Shown in pieces: positions 1-7,315 of a stretch of DNA of 64,000 nucleotides (its first letter is position 1; each line of letters begins with the position of its first letter). The translations under genes were made by a program, and so were the position numbers. Source of the stretch: Bacteroidota bacterium (lineage in GTDB: Bacteria; Bacteroidota; Bacteroidia; AKYH767-A; 2013-40CM-41-45). The notes beneath the pieces were generated by a model. The model was not told the origin of the DNA. It worked only from the letters and a program-made list of their open reading frames with translations, and did not search any database. The stretch lies in contig JADJON010000003.1 in NCBI GenBank assembly GCA_016713765.1, positions 1,054,001 to 1,118,000 on the forward strand, given 5' to 3'.

Positions 1-656
1 TTGGCGGGCTGTCCCGGTTTCATTTCAATACTTCGATGGGCTTCTGCGATAAGTTGTTTTGGAGATTCATCCATACAGATAACTGGATTCGCCTTGTCAT
101 AAGGCCTTTTATAAACATCCAGTACTTTCTCCATGTTGGCAACAAACTCGGCGTTAGCTTCTGGCGGAATAACCCATCCTTTTACCTTCCAGGGACGTAA
201 GTCGTTTTTTTAAAACGGTTCGCACCGTTTCGTGAGAGATTTTATCTACATAATTTAACTCGACCATTTTGTCTGCCAGAAGCCGCAAAGACCACTTGGC
301 CTGGCCTTTTGGTGGCTTGCTGCAACAAAGGGTCACCAACTTTGCTTCAACTTCACCGTCAGCCTTTCTCTCATAATTGCGCGTGGAGGGCTTTCTTTCC
401 AAAGTATTCTCAAGACCTTCCTCTATAAAGCGCTTTTTACCCGATCAATGGTTCGCATACCCACTTTCAATACCGTACTGATCTGTTCATTAGTAACGGG
501 CTCAGCAAACTTGCCCCGGTCACAATTCAACAAAATGTATGCGATTCTGAATGTGTGCGAAGAATGAGAACCCTTATTAATGATGGTCATCAGTTCCTCG
601 CGTTCTGGTTTGGTTAGATGAATGGTGTATTTTGTCATAGGATAAGGTTTTGACAA
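1..656 (-). pseudogene. IS630-family transposase, frameshifted and cut by the window edge
   Basis: Read on the minus strand, three segments in different frames give one IS630-type transposase. The first is the N-terminal helix-turn-helix part (656-423, ends VKSAL then stop). The second is the linker helices (about 402-205, containing KWSLRLLADKMVEL). The third is the start of the DDE domain (about 205-1, containing VICMDESPKQL, whose Asp is the usual first catalytic acid). Frames change at a run of five A at about 440 and a run of seven A at about 205. The protein continues past base 1, so the rest of the DDE domain is not visible. Two shifts suggest a dead copy, but A-run slippage (programmed frameshifting, used by some IS elements) or sequencing error are alternatives. 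Family assignment is firm; activity is unknown. Confidence 0.85.
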
Positions 657-681
657 AAATACACATTTTATTTTGCGTCAT

Positions 682-702
682 ATTACACTTGACATGACAC
701 TA
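682..702. mobile_element. Putative right end of the IS630-like element
   Basis: IS630 elements insert at TA. A TA at 701-702 follows a stretch (682-700, ATTACACTTGACATGACAC) that could be the terminal inverted repeat upstream of the transposase start. The other end lies outside the window, so the inverted repeat cannot be matched. This boundary is inference. Confidence 0.3.
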
Positions 703-732
703 GTTATTAGTTACTAGTTATTAGTTACTAGT
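701..732. repeat. TAGTTA-word tract
   Basis: Imperfect repeats of TAGTTATTAGTTACTAG fill the gap between the IS end and a terminator. The same words recur at 55111-55204, 54 kb away. Confidence 0.8.
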
Positions 733-742
733 TCCCGGTAAT

Positions 743-779
743 AAAAAAAGAAACCCCGTTCGCCGGGGTTTCTTTTTTT
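743..779. terminator. Bidirectional intrinsic terminator
   Basis: Stem AAGAAACCCCG / CGGGGTTTCTT with a short loop and T/A runs on both sides. It sits 11 bp after the stop of the DsrE-like gene on the minus strand and would end that transcript. Confidence 0.85.
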
Positions 780-790
780 GTTATCGGGGT

Positions 791-1210
791 TTATCGGCCG
801 GCTTTGATGTAGCTCCAGCCTTCTTGTTGTTTGTCGCTGAGTTCGATGATGGCGGCGGGGACCACGTCGGATTCGGGTAGCAGTTGCTCCGCTTTGATGT
901 TCATGCGTTTCATCGAGTTGCCGCAGGCTTTGAACTCCACCTGTTCCTTTTTAAGGCTGACGACTTGTTCACGAAAAAAAGTGCTGTCGGTCATGAGCAG
1001 TTTCACCGCCGGGCCATGGCAGACAAGTTCCAGTTGCGCCTGCGGGTCGGCATTACGGAAGTTGCGAAGTTGCCGTAGCGTGACCGACATCACCGCCGTG
1101 TCTCCGCTGGAGAGGTCGACCACCGCTTTGCGCTGACTGGTTTGAGCAATGCCCTCGCCGGCCAGCAGCAGCATGCACCCGCAAAGCAGAAGCATCCGAA
1201 AGTAACCCAT
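791..1210 (-). CDS. Exported DsrE/DsrF-like protein
   Basis: Predicted 139-residue protein with an N-terminal signal peptide (hydrophobic MLLLCGCMLLLAG then GIAQ) and a DsrE-like alpha/beta domain. The typical features are a strand ending ELVCHGPAVKLL, then FKACGNSMKRMNI with a Cys in the family's conserved place, and a C-terminal SYIKAG. Members of this family relay or bind sulfur, but exported single-domain versions in Bacteroidota have no fixed function. I chose the ATG at 1210; an in-frame TTG at 1222 would overlap the upstream gene's stop (1219-1221). With ATG the gap is 8 bp, so it probably shares a transcript with the T9SS protein upstream. It has no sulfur-oxidation neighbours. Confidence 0.75.
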   Translation of the reverse strand: MGYFRMLLLCGCMLLLAGEGIAQTSQRKAVVDLSSGDTAVMSVTLRQLRNFRNADPQAQLELVCHGPAVKLLMTDSTFFREQVVSLKKEQVEFKACGNSMKRMNIKAEQLLPESDVVPAAIIELSDKQQEGWSYIKAGR

Positions 1211-1218
1211 GGTTGAGA

Positions 1219-2166
1219 TCAATGCTGGATGGATACCGGCTTGGATGAGAAAACCTGTCCGCGCTCGTCGGCGATGTTGAGCAGGTAATTGCCGGCCGGC
1301 AGGTTGGCAACATCGAGACGTCCGCGGTTCGATTCAAGCGCCTGGGTGAGTACCAGCTTACCGGACAGATCCAGCAGGCGCGCTTCGAGTTGCAGCGGGC
1401 GCTCCAGCTCGAAGGATACGTTCAGGTTGGCAGCGGCCGGCTGGGGGAACACGCTGAGGTTCTTCACGGGCGAAGCCAGTTCGTCGATGCCGACGGTACC
1501 GGAGAACGCGAGGTCGTCGATCCACAATTCCGTGCCCACTGTGCCCGAATTGAGTGCAAGCGGACCAGTGGCGATATACATGAGCATCGAGTCCGGCTTG
1601 TAGCCTTCTATATAGGTCAGGTCAAGATCAAAGGATACGTAAGCGGTGCCGCTCGTGGATTCGCCGATCTGCAGCGTACCGGCTGCAACGGTTTTGCGGG
1701 TATTCGTACCCGTGTCATACTTATAGAGTCCGACCACGATGGAGGCCGTGTCGTTACCAGCTTTGGTATAACGGTAGTACCCTGTCAGTTTACGGTGACG
1801 CACGGTATCGGGTGTGCCGCCGATGATCGACAAGGTCGTCGTGTTGATGCTGCCATTGGACGCTACACCGGGAACAGGCGCATTGATCGGAAGCGGAATG
1901 TTCAGCGGCCAGGTCTTGAGATGCAGGGCCGAAGCACCGCCATGCACATTCGCGGTTTCGCGGATGGCGCTTCGCTGCAAAGGACCGTTGGCCATCGACA
2001 CGCTATCGGTGGTCTTCCAAAAGTCGGGCAGGTCATAATTATACGAGCCGGTACTACCGGAACCGGTAAAGGTGGCCCAGTCTTCGAAACCACCATTGGG
2101 AACGTCCTGCGCAACGGCAGTGAAACTGAAGAGGCAGATCGCTGCCAGGTAGGAGAGAAATTTCAT
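1219..2166 (-). CDS. Secreted PCMD-like protein with T9SS sorting domain
   Basis: Predicted 315 residues. The signal peptide is MKFLSYLAAICLFSFTAVAQ. The middle resembles the PCMD (putative carbohydrate metabolism) beta-sandwich: LTGYYRYTKAGNDTASIVV, LYKYDT, then a late TELWIDDLAFSG. The last 80 residues are a type A T9SS sorting domain (LSVFPQPAAANLNVSF, then LLDLSGKLV and LPAGNYLLNI). The protein should be exported by Sec, cross the outer membrane by T9SS and be anchored or released. A longer frame reaches 2343, but that extension runs through repeat DNA and lacks a signal peptide, so I chose the ATG at 2166. A TATCTTTG box lies 22 bp upstream. Confidence 0.8.
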   Translation of the reverse strand: MKFLSYLAAICLFSFTAVAQDVPNGGFEDWATFTGSGSTGSYNYDLPDFWKTTDSVSMANGPLQRSAIRETANVHGGASALHLKTWPLNIPLPINAPVPGVASNGSINTTTLSIIGGTPDTVRHRKLTGYYRYTKAGNDTASIVVGLYKYDTGTNTRKTVAAGTLQIGESTSGTAYVSFDLDLTYIEGYKPDSMLMYIATGPLALNSGTVGTELWIDDLAFSGTVGIDELASPVKNLSVFPQPAAANLNVSFELERPLQLEARLLDLSGKLVLTQALESNRGRLDVANLPAGNYLLNIADERGQVFSSKPVSIQH

Positions 2167-2187
2167 GAGGGAGAATGGTTGGTGAAC

Positions 2188-2195
2188 CAAAGATA
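2188..2195 (-). promoter_or_regulatory. Bacteroidota-type -7 box
   Basis: TATCTTTG on the minus strand matches TAnnTTTG and lies 22 bp upstream of the ATG at 2166. No clear TTG -33 element is present because GGGTTCC repeats start directly upstream. Confidence 0.5.
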
Positions 2196-2204
2196 AGGAA
2201 TTGC

Positions 2205-2283
2205 GGGGTTCGGGTTCCGGGTTCCGAGTTCCGAGTTTCGGGTTTCCTGCCTTCGCTAAAGCTTCGGCAGGCAGGCGGGTTTG
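2205..2283. repeat. GGGTTCC/GGGTTTC word tract with hairpin core
   Basis: Imperfect repeats of GGGTTCCGAG and GGGTTTC surround a 28-bp core at 2246-2273. The core begins CCTGCCTTCGCTAAAGC and can fold into an imperfect hairpin (CCTGCC pairs with GGCAGG). The same core recurs exactly at 13194-13221. Confidence 0.8.
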
Positions 2284-2333
2284 ATATAGGGACGAGGAGC
2301 GAGACCGAGTAGCTAGGAAATATAGCAGAAGTC

Positions 2334-2364
2334 CAACGTTCAAACGTTGGAACGTTGGAACGTT
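2334..2364. repeat. AACGTT-word tract
   Basis: Five close AACGTT-type words separated by two or three bases (CAACGTTCAAACGTTGG...). The same kind of tract is at 50570-50611 inside the suf region. Confidence 0.75.
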
Positions 2365-2376
2365 AATCGGATAAAA

Positions 2377-2403
2377 TGAAAAAAGCCGGTAAAAACCGGC
2401 TTA
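2377..2403 (-). terminator. Intrinsic terminator of mltD
   Basis: On the minus strand the stem AAGCCGGT / ACCGGCTT is followed by a T run (TTTTTTC), starting about 23 bp after the mltD stop. Confidence 0.85.
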
Positions 2404-2425
2404 TCAATATTCTTGTAGCACTTCA

Positions 2426-4048
2426 TCAACCGCCTATGACCACTTTGAGCTTGGTGCCTACTTTGATCTCGTTGTCGCGGAGGGCGTTCATCTCCTTGAT
2501 GCGCTCGACGGTCACGCCTTCGTAGCGTGAGGCGATATTCCAGAGCGTGTCGCCGGGTTGAACTATGTGGTAAACCACCTTCATGTTGTCCGGCGTCGGG
2601 ATCGAGGGTCCGTTATGGGAAGCCGTGGTGTTTACGGAGGCAGTGGATGCTGTGGCTTGCGCGGAATCGTTCGCAGGAGCGGCCGTGTCGGTACCGGCAG
2701 GTTGGGGCGCCGGTTTGACGCGCGCCGCCATCACCGGCGATTTCTTCTTCACGCTGACGTACACGGCGAGGTTTTGTCCGGCCATCAGGCGGGTGCTCTT
2801 CAAGCGGTTCCAGCGCTTGAGGTCGGATACGGTGCAATTGTACTTCCCGGCGATGCTGCCGAGGTTGTCGCCGCGACGCACTTTGTGGTACTTCCTGACG
2901 GTCTCGCTGACGTAATCCGCTCCGTCGTCGTCGGACGCTTCGTTCGAAGCAAACAGGGCGGATGCTACCGGGGTCTCTTGCGGCTTGTAAATGCGATCGA
3001 GGCTGCCGAGGTAGGTGTTCACCTTGTTCACCGGAAGACGCAGCGCCTGTCCTTCCTCGGCATCGGGGATGATACCGCGTTTGTACACCGGGTTGAGGTA
3101 CGCGAGGAGGTCGTACGGGATGTCGATGGCGTCGGAGATATCACGCAGGGCGACCTTCTGGTCGACCAACACCGTGTCGATGTCGAAGAAATTGACCACC
3201 GGAGGAACCGCGGTGAGGTTGTGTTCGCCGGTGTAGTTCATCAGGTAAGTGACGGCGATGAAGGCCGGTACATATCCGCGTGTTTCCCGCGGCAGGTATG
3301 GACTGATCTCCCAGAACGAATGCTTGCCACCCGAGCGGGTGATGGCGCGGTTGACGTTGCCGGCTCCGCAGTTGTACGCGGCGATGACCAACAGCCAGTC
3401 GTTGTAGATCGCGTACATGTCCTTGAAATACTGACAGGCGGCATAGGTCGACTTCACCGGATCGCGGCGTTCGTCGATGAGGGAATTGACCTTGAGACCG
3501 TACAAGCGACCGGTCGGCAGCATGAACTGCCAAAGGCCCGTCGCGCCGACCGGCGAAACAGCCATCGGGTTGAGCGCGCTCTCTACAATGGAGAGGTATT
3601 TGAATTCGAGCGGAAGTCCCTGCTGGTCGAGGATCTGTTCGTAGAGCGGGAAATACAGGTTGGCCAGTCCCATCACGCGTTCGGTCAGACCGCGCTTTTG
3701 AACCGCGTACATGTTGATGTAACGCTTGACCTCGTCATTGAAGGTCATCGGGATGGGCGTCTGGATGCGTTCCATCCGCTTTGCGTAGATGTCGTCGTCG
3801 TAGATGGGAACCTCGAACGGCTGAAAGGCCGTGGAGCTATTGGTGTTGGCAGCGGCGTACATCCGTTGCACGAAGCTCTGGTTCACCAGGCTGTCGAGCG
3901 TTGCGGCGATCGGGTCGTAGCAGGCCGGGGAGGCCGGGTCGCTGCAATCGGGGCCCTGTGCTGCAACGGGTGCAACGGGTACTATGGCTGCGGCCAGGAA
4001 CAGGAGTCCTGACAGAAGGGATAAACGGAGATTGAGCAGGCGCTTCAT
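2426..4048 (-). CDS. mltD: Membrane-bound lytic murein transglycosylase D
   Basis: Predicted 540 residues. It cleaves the MurNAc-GlcNAc bond of peptidoglycan, leaving 1,6-anhydro ends. After a hydrophobic signal (residues 9-30) comes a family 1D SLT domain: GLPLEFKYLSIVESALNP with catalytic Glu156, then GATGLWQFM, DERRDPVKST and AAYNCGAGNVNRAI. Two LysM domains follow, at about 390-435 (RRGDNLGSIAGKYNCTV) and about 490-540 (QPGDTLWNIASRYEGV), separated by a Ser/Thr/Pro/Ala linker. The order matches MltD. There is no lipobox, so it is likely periplasmic or anchored by the N-terminal helix. It is transcribed alone, with a -7 box at 4105-4112 and a terminator at 2377-2403. Confidence 0.92.
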   Translation of the reverse strand: MKRLLNLRLSLLSGLLFLAAAIVPVAPVAAQGPDCSDPASPACYDPIAATLDSLVNQSFVQRMYAAANTNSSTAFQPFEVPIYDDDIYAKRMERIQTPIPMTFNDEVKRYINMYAVQKRGLTERVMGLANLYFPLYEQILDQQGLPLEFKYLSIVESALNPMAVSPVGATGLWQFMLPTGRLYGLKVNSLIDERRDPVKSTYAACQYFKDMYAIYNDWLLVIAAYNCGAGNVNRAITRSGGKHSFWEISPYLPRETRGYVPAFIAVTYLMNYTGEHNLTAVPPVVNFFDIDTVLVDQKVALRDISDAIDIPYDLLAYLNPVYKRGIIPDAEEGQALRLPVNKVNTYLGSLDRIYKPQETPVASALFASNEASDDDGADYVSETVRKYHKVRRGDNLGSIAGKYNCTVSDLKRWNRLKSTRLMAGQNLAVYVSVKKKSPVMAARVKPAPQPAGTDTAAPANDSAQATASTASVNTTASHNGPSIPTPDNMKVVYHIVQPGDTLWNIASRYEGVTVERIKEMNALRDNEIKVGTKLKVVIGG

Positions 4049-4104
4049 CGGGATGGCGTTCGGTCAGAGGTCTACTTCGTGGCAGAATCTCGTGAAGTGG
4101 GTCG

Positions 4105-4112
4105 CAAAAATA
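4105..4112 (-). promoter_or_regulatory. -7 box upstream of mltD
   Basis: TATTTTTG on the minus strand is an exact TAnnTTTG, 57 bp upstream of the mltD ATG. The -33 side has no TTG. Confidence 0.5.
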
Positions 4113-4261
4113 TGATTTCGTGGCCGTTATAATCTAAATGTACGATGAAGCGAACCCCAGGATCATGGTAAAAGCCTGATAATCTTACCCTTAAAAATGG
4201 GCCCCGACCGGAAGTGGTCTATCTTATTGAAATTTAGATTGTTACGAGTCTGGCGGGAAGA
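4113..4261. other. Intergenic DNA, no feature seen
   Basis: AT-richer spacer upstream of mltD. I find no coding frame, hairpin or family repeat in it. Confidence 0.6.
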
Positions 4262-4440
4262 TGAGGGGGGGTGGTGATTGGTTATTTGTGATTTGTGATT
4301 AGCGACTGGGAATGTGAAGTTGGAAAAAGGAGACTGCCTGCTGCCTACTGCCAACCGGGGACCGCCTACCGCCTACTGCCAACCGGGGACCGCCTACCGG
4401 TACCCCTCACCCTTCCTCCCCGGCCCCTCGTCCCTGCTTC
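4262..4440. repeat. Mixed word-repeat tract with a 28-bp tandem duplication
   Basis: It holds G7 at 4265-4271, TTGGTTATTTGTGATTTGTG words at 4273-4300, and a 28-bp unit beginning GCCTACTGCCAACCGGGG repeated at 4343-4370 and 4371-4398. A CCCCTCGTCCC word follows at about 4425. The 4441-4600 stretch after it shows no recognisable feature. Confidence 0.7.
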
Positions 4441-4600
4441 CGGCCATTTGGCGGGATTTATTGGACTTCCGGCCGCTGCAGGCCCATTTTTGTCATCGTC
4501 TAATCAAGCGCCGTCCCGCTCTGCGAAATGCGGGAAAGGTGAATCCTCCGACCAGTCTGGGAATAACGCCCGCTTAACCGCGGCTGAAAATGTATTGCCC

Positions 4601-4936
4601 ATGGCAATGGAAACGGCGCTGCTTGGCTGCGCACTACCGGTAGTGGCTCACCTGCTCGAGGACTTCCTCCGCAGCAGGGGCTATCAAATCGAGTCCGACA
4701 AGGACCATCCTGAACACATCCTGGCTTACCAGGATGGTTCCTGGTTCAGGAGTCCCCGACGGGTGGAGATCAACCTCCTGCCCGTCGGGGAGAAGACCAC
4801 CCGGGTGGAAGTCACCGCCGAAATCGAATCACGCAAACGTAACGAGGAAGCCGAAGAGATCCTGGAAGAGAAGATCATCGAGGCCATTTGTAAAAACTAC
4901 CAAACCACCCTACAACAGAACAATGGGCTACGATGA
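4601..4936 (+). CDS. Hypothetical protein
   Basis: Predicted 111 residues, unrecognised. The ATG at 4601 is chosen because the frame upstream (to 4295) runs through repeats and has non-protein-like composition. The protein has a short helical N-terminus (HLLEDFLRSRGYQIE), a small beta region around RVEINLLP and TTRVEVTAEIES, then a charged helix (RKRNEEAEEILEEKIIEAI). This is consistent with a small cytoplasmic alpha/beta protein. Its 3' end overlaps the next gene by 14 bp, so translation of the two is probably coupled. Confidence 0.6.
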   Translation: MAMETALLGCALPVVAHLLEDFLRSRGYQIESDKDHPEHILAYQDGSWFRSPRRVEINLLPVGEKTTRVEVTAEIESRKRNEEAEEILEEKIIEAICKNYQTTLQQNNGLR

Positions 4937-5180
4937 CATCACCCCGCATCTGAACAAGATCGCCACGCTGTACCTGAAAGGCAACAAGCGAAAGGTCGGC
5001 TGGATCTTTGTCGACCGCAAACAAGCGAACTCCACACCGCCTGCGGAGATCTCCTTCATTAGTGTACAAAAAGGAAAACGCCTCCTGGAGGCGTTGGAAA
5101 ACCGGGAAACCGAAGCGCTCGAGCCCTTCCGGGAAGTGCTTCCCGTCATGCTGATCGAACGTATCCGTTCGAGCAAGTAA
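4923..5180 (+). CDS. Conserved-looking hypothetical protein
   Basis: Predicted 85 residues starting MGYDDITPHLNKIATLYLKG. It continues RKVGWIFVDRKQ, a Lys-rich ISFISVQKGKRLLEALENRE and ends MLIERIRSSK. It is cytoplasmic by composition and unrecognised by me. It begins inside the preceding gene (14-bp overlap) and ends 5 bp before the convergent tatA stop, with no room for a terminator. Confidence 0.65.
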   Translation: MGYDDITPHLNKIATLYLKGNKRKVGWIFVDRKQANSTPPAEISFISVQKGKRLLEALENRETEALEPFREVLPVMLIERIRSSK

Positions 5181-5185
5181 GGGTT

Positions 5186-5374
5186 TTACTTGGCGTCTTC
5201 TTTGGAGTCGGAGCCGTTCTTGGCGTCTTTGAACTCCTTGATGCCCTTGCCGAGACCCTTCGCAAGTTCCGGAATGCGCTTGGCGCCGAAGAACAAGAGG
5301 AGGATGACGAGGATGATGAAAATCTCGCCGCCACCAAGGCCTCCGAGGAATCCGAGCAGAATGGATGCTAACAT
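5186..5374 (-). CDS. tatA: Twin-arginine translocase subunit TatA/E
   Basis: Predicted 62-residue membrane protein of the Tat pathway, which moves folded proteins across the inner membrane. It has one transmembrane helix (EIFIILVILLLFFG), the hinge FGAKRIPELAKGLGKGIKEF typical of TatA, and a short charged tail. An in-frame ATG exists at 5395, but it lies inside a perfect -7 box (5393-5400), so the ATG at 5374 is the better start. No tatC is in this window. Confidence 0.88.
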   Translation of the reverse strand: MLASILLGFLGGLGGGEIFIILVILLLFFGAKRIPELAKGLGKGIKEFKDAKNGSDSKEDAK

Positions 5375-5392
5375 CGCTGAATGAATATGTTG

Positions 5393-5400
5393 CAAAAGTA
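5393..5400 (-). promoter_or_regulatory. -7 box upstream of tatA
   Basis: TACTTTTG on the minus strand, an exact TAnnTTTG, 18 bp upstream of the chosen ATG. It decides against the upstream ATG at 5395. Confidence 0.55.
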
Positions 5401-5495
5401 ATCAATTCCCGACCGCCGGCGGGTGAATTCCGGCTGAACCGTCCCGCTTACGATCGCTTTCGCCCTTTTCAGGCGAATTGAGCAGTTTCCGAAGA

Positions 5496-6800
5496 TCACC
5501 GGGAAGCCAGCCAGCCTTCGGGATCCATCTTCGTACTGCCTTTCCAGATCTCCAGGTGCACTTCCGTACGCCCGTCTTCGTCGCTGGTCTGGATCCGCCC
5601 GATCGGTTGCCGGGTGGTCAGTTTATCCCCTGCTTTCACGAAGACTTCGGAGAGATTCGAATACAAAGTGAAGTACTCGCCATGCTGAACGAGCACGGCG
5701 TACTTGTCGACCACCATGATCACGCGCAGTACCTTTCCTTCAAACACCGAACGCGCGCGTGCGCCGCGTGCGGACCCGATGTCGACGCCGTTGTTGTTCA
5801 CCACCACATCGCGCCAGACCGGGTGGGGATGACGACCAAAGGAACTGGTGATCACGCCCTGCTCGACCGGCCAGGGCAAACGACCGCGGTTGTTCTCGAA
5901 GTCGCTGCTCAGCTTCGCCGCTTCCGGCGTATTGGAGAGCACGGAAGGTGAATTATATTTTTCCGTCGTACGGGTGACGTTGTTGCTCTTGCTGGCGGTA
6001 GCGCCCGACGACGAACGTTTTCTCGCCGCAGCCTGGGCCGCTTCGATCTCCTTCCGGATGATCGATTCGATGCGGGCCGAAAGCTGCTGTTCCTTGCGTT
6101 GCTTCTCGCGCAACTCGGCGCGCAATTTCTTTTCCTTCGCGCTGAGGTTACTCAGCAGCGAAACCTGTTCCTTCTTCTCCTTGTCGAGCTCTTTCTTCTC
6201 CTGCTCCTTCGCCACGAGCAGTCCGCTCTTCTCTTTGCGTACATCCTGCAACTGACGCTTCTTGCCGCTGAGCGAATCCTGGATTGCGACGATCATGTCG
6301 TGCTGCCGATGGCGGTAGCGGCTCAGCTCGCGCAGGTACTGCATGCGCTTGAACGCCTGGTTGAAGTTCTCCGCCGAGAAGACGAACAGCAGTTGCGAGG
6401 CCGGGCGCTGGTTCTTGTACGCGTAGTACAGCATCCGCGCATACTGGTCTTTCAGTCTTGCAAGACGCAGGTTGAGCGAATCGATGTTCGTCTCCACCGT
6501 ACCGATGTTCTTATCGACCGAACCGATCTCCGACTGGATCGTCTGGATCAATTCCGTGCGCCGGTTGATCTTCCGGTTCAGGTTGACCAATTGATTGAGG
6601 GACGAACTCTTGTTCTTCTTGGTCTCCTTGAGCAATTGGTTGGTGTACTCGATGTCCTTGTGCAGTTGCGCTTTCTTGCGTTCCAGCTCTTTCTTACTCT
6701 GCGCAAACGCGCCGGAAAGCAGCACCAGCAGGCAAATGCCTACCAGTCCGAGCGTCCGGACAAGACTCACAACTTGCTTATTTTCAACAAAAAAGGACAT
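5496..6800 (-). CDS. EnvC-like murein hydrolase activator (degenerate LytM domain)
   Basis: Predicted 434 residues. After a signal segment (LGLVGICLLVLLSGAFAQ) there is a long coiled coil (about 36-260, rich in K, E, Q and R). A C-terminal M23/LytM fold begins RLPWPVEQGVITSSFGRHPHPV. The zinc site is incomplete: the first His of the HxxxD motif is replaced (NNGVDIG) and the final motif reads VHLEIW rather than HxH. This matches EnvC, which activates amidases during cell separation rather than cutting peptidoglycan itself. The activator role is inferred from these missing ligands. It is the last gene of the envelope cluster that starts with the flippase at 13170. Confidence 0.85.
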   Translation of the reverse strand: MSFFVENKQVVSLVRTLGLVGICLLVLLSGAFAQSKKELERKKAQLHKDIEYTNQLLKETKKNKSSSLNQLVNLNRKINRRTELIQTIQSEIGSVDKNIGTVETNIDSLNLRLARLKDQYARMLYYAYKNQRPASQLLFVFSAENFNQAFKRMQYLRELSRYRHRQHDMIVAIQDSLSGKKRQLQDVRKEKSGLLVAKEQEKKELDKEKKEQVSLLSNLSAKEKKLRAELREKQRKEQQLSARIESIIRKEIEAAQAAARKRSSSGATASKSNNVTRTTEKYNSPSVLSNTPEAAKLSSDFENNRGRLPWPVEQGVITSSFGRHPHPVWRDVVVNNNGVDIGSARGARARSVFEGKVLRVIMVVDKYAVLVQHGEYFTLYSNLSEVFVKAGDKLTTRQPIGRIQTSDEDGRTEVHLEIWKGSTKMDPEGWLASR

Positions 6801-6884
6801 TTCTACTGCTTGCCAACTCTAAGATAACGGAGAATTCAGCAAGGAAGTTGAACGGGGAAATGGGGAAAATGTTCGGGAATGTTA

Positions 6885-7010
6885 CGGTTTCGGGTTCCGA
6901 GTTTCGGGTTTCGAGTTGTTGGAATGCAACTGTCTTCAGGACTTATGAAATAAGGAATTACTCATCCCAAAACCGGAAACCCGAAACAGGAAACTGGAAA
7001 CCCGAAACAA
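6885..7010. repeat. Inverted pair of GGGTTTC word tracts
   Basis: Forward words (CGGTTTCGGGTTCCGAGTTT) at 6885-6917 face their complement (GGAAACCCGAAAC words) at 6968-7010 across about 50 bp of unique DNA. Together they could form a long imperfect hairpin. Confidence 0.7.
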
Positions 7011-7044
7011 CAAACAACTGATACAAGCTACCAACCATGCAACC

Positions 7045-7152
7045 TAGCCCCGGGTGAGCTCGTCGAGCAGTTCGTTGAGAAACGGATCGGCGCTTAGCTG
7101 ACGAGCGAACACGGGACCGATGGTGAGGAATGCACGTCCGTTCAGCTCCTAA
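7045..7152 (-). pseudogene. Possible C-terminal gene fragment
   Basis: A minus-strand frame of about 34 codons reads ELNGRAFLTIGPVFARQLSA and later NELLDELTRG before a stop at about 7047. It has protein-like composition and codon use, but an in-frame stop directly upstream and repeats on both sides. It may be the tail of a lost gene, or chance. Confidence 0.25.
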
Positions 7153-7199
7153 TGATCATGATGGATCCTTTGCGACTTGCCTGAGGAAGGTGCGGGGGA

Positions 7200-7309
7200 G
7201 TTCCGGGTTCCGGGTTCCGGGTTTAGTTCGGTCAAGTGGTGTTTGGGATAATCCTCGACGCCCATCTTCAACTCCATAACCCGGAACACGAAACCCGAAA
7301 CCCGGAACA
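7200..7309. repeat. Second inverted pair of GGGTTCC word tracts
   Basis: Forward words (TTCCGGGTTCCGGGTTCCGG) at 7200-7226 and the complementary words (CCCGGAACACGAAACCCG) at 7278-7309 flank about 50 bp of unique sequence. The arrangement repeats that at 6885-7010. Confidence 0.7.
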
Positions 7310-7315
7310 ATAAAC

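Noticed and set aside
2558..4012. 484-codon plus-strand frame opposite mltD
   Set aside because: Antisense shadow of a clear MltD gene; Arg/Val/His-rich with no family signature.
4163..4354. 63-codon minus-strand frame
   Set aside because: Covers TTGGTTATTTGTG words; translation (NHKSQITNHH) is a product of the repeat.
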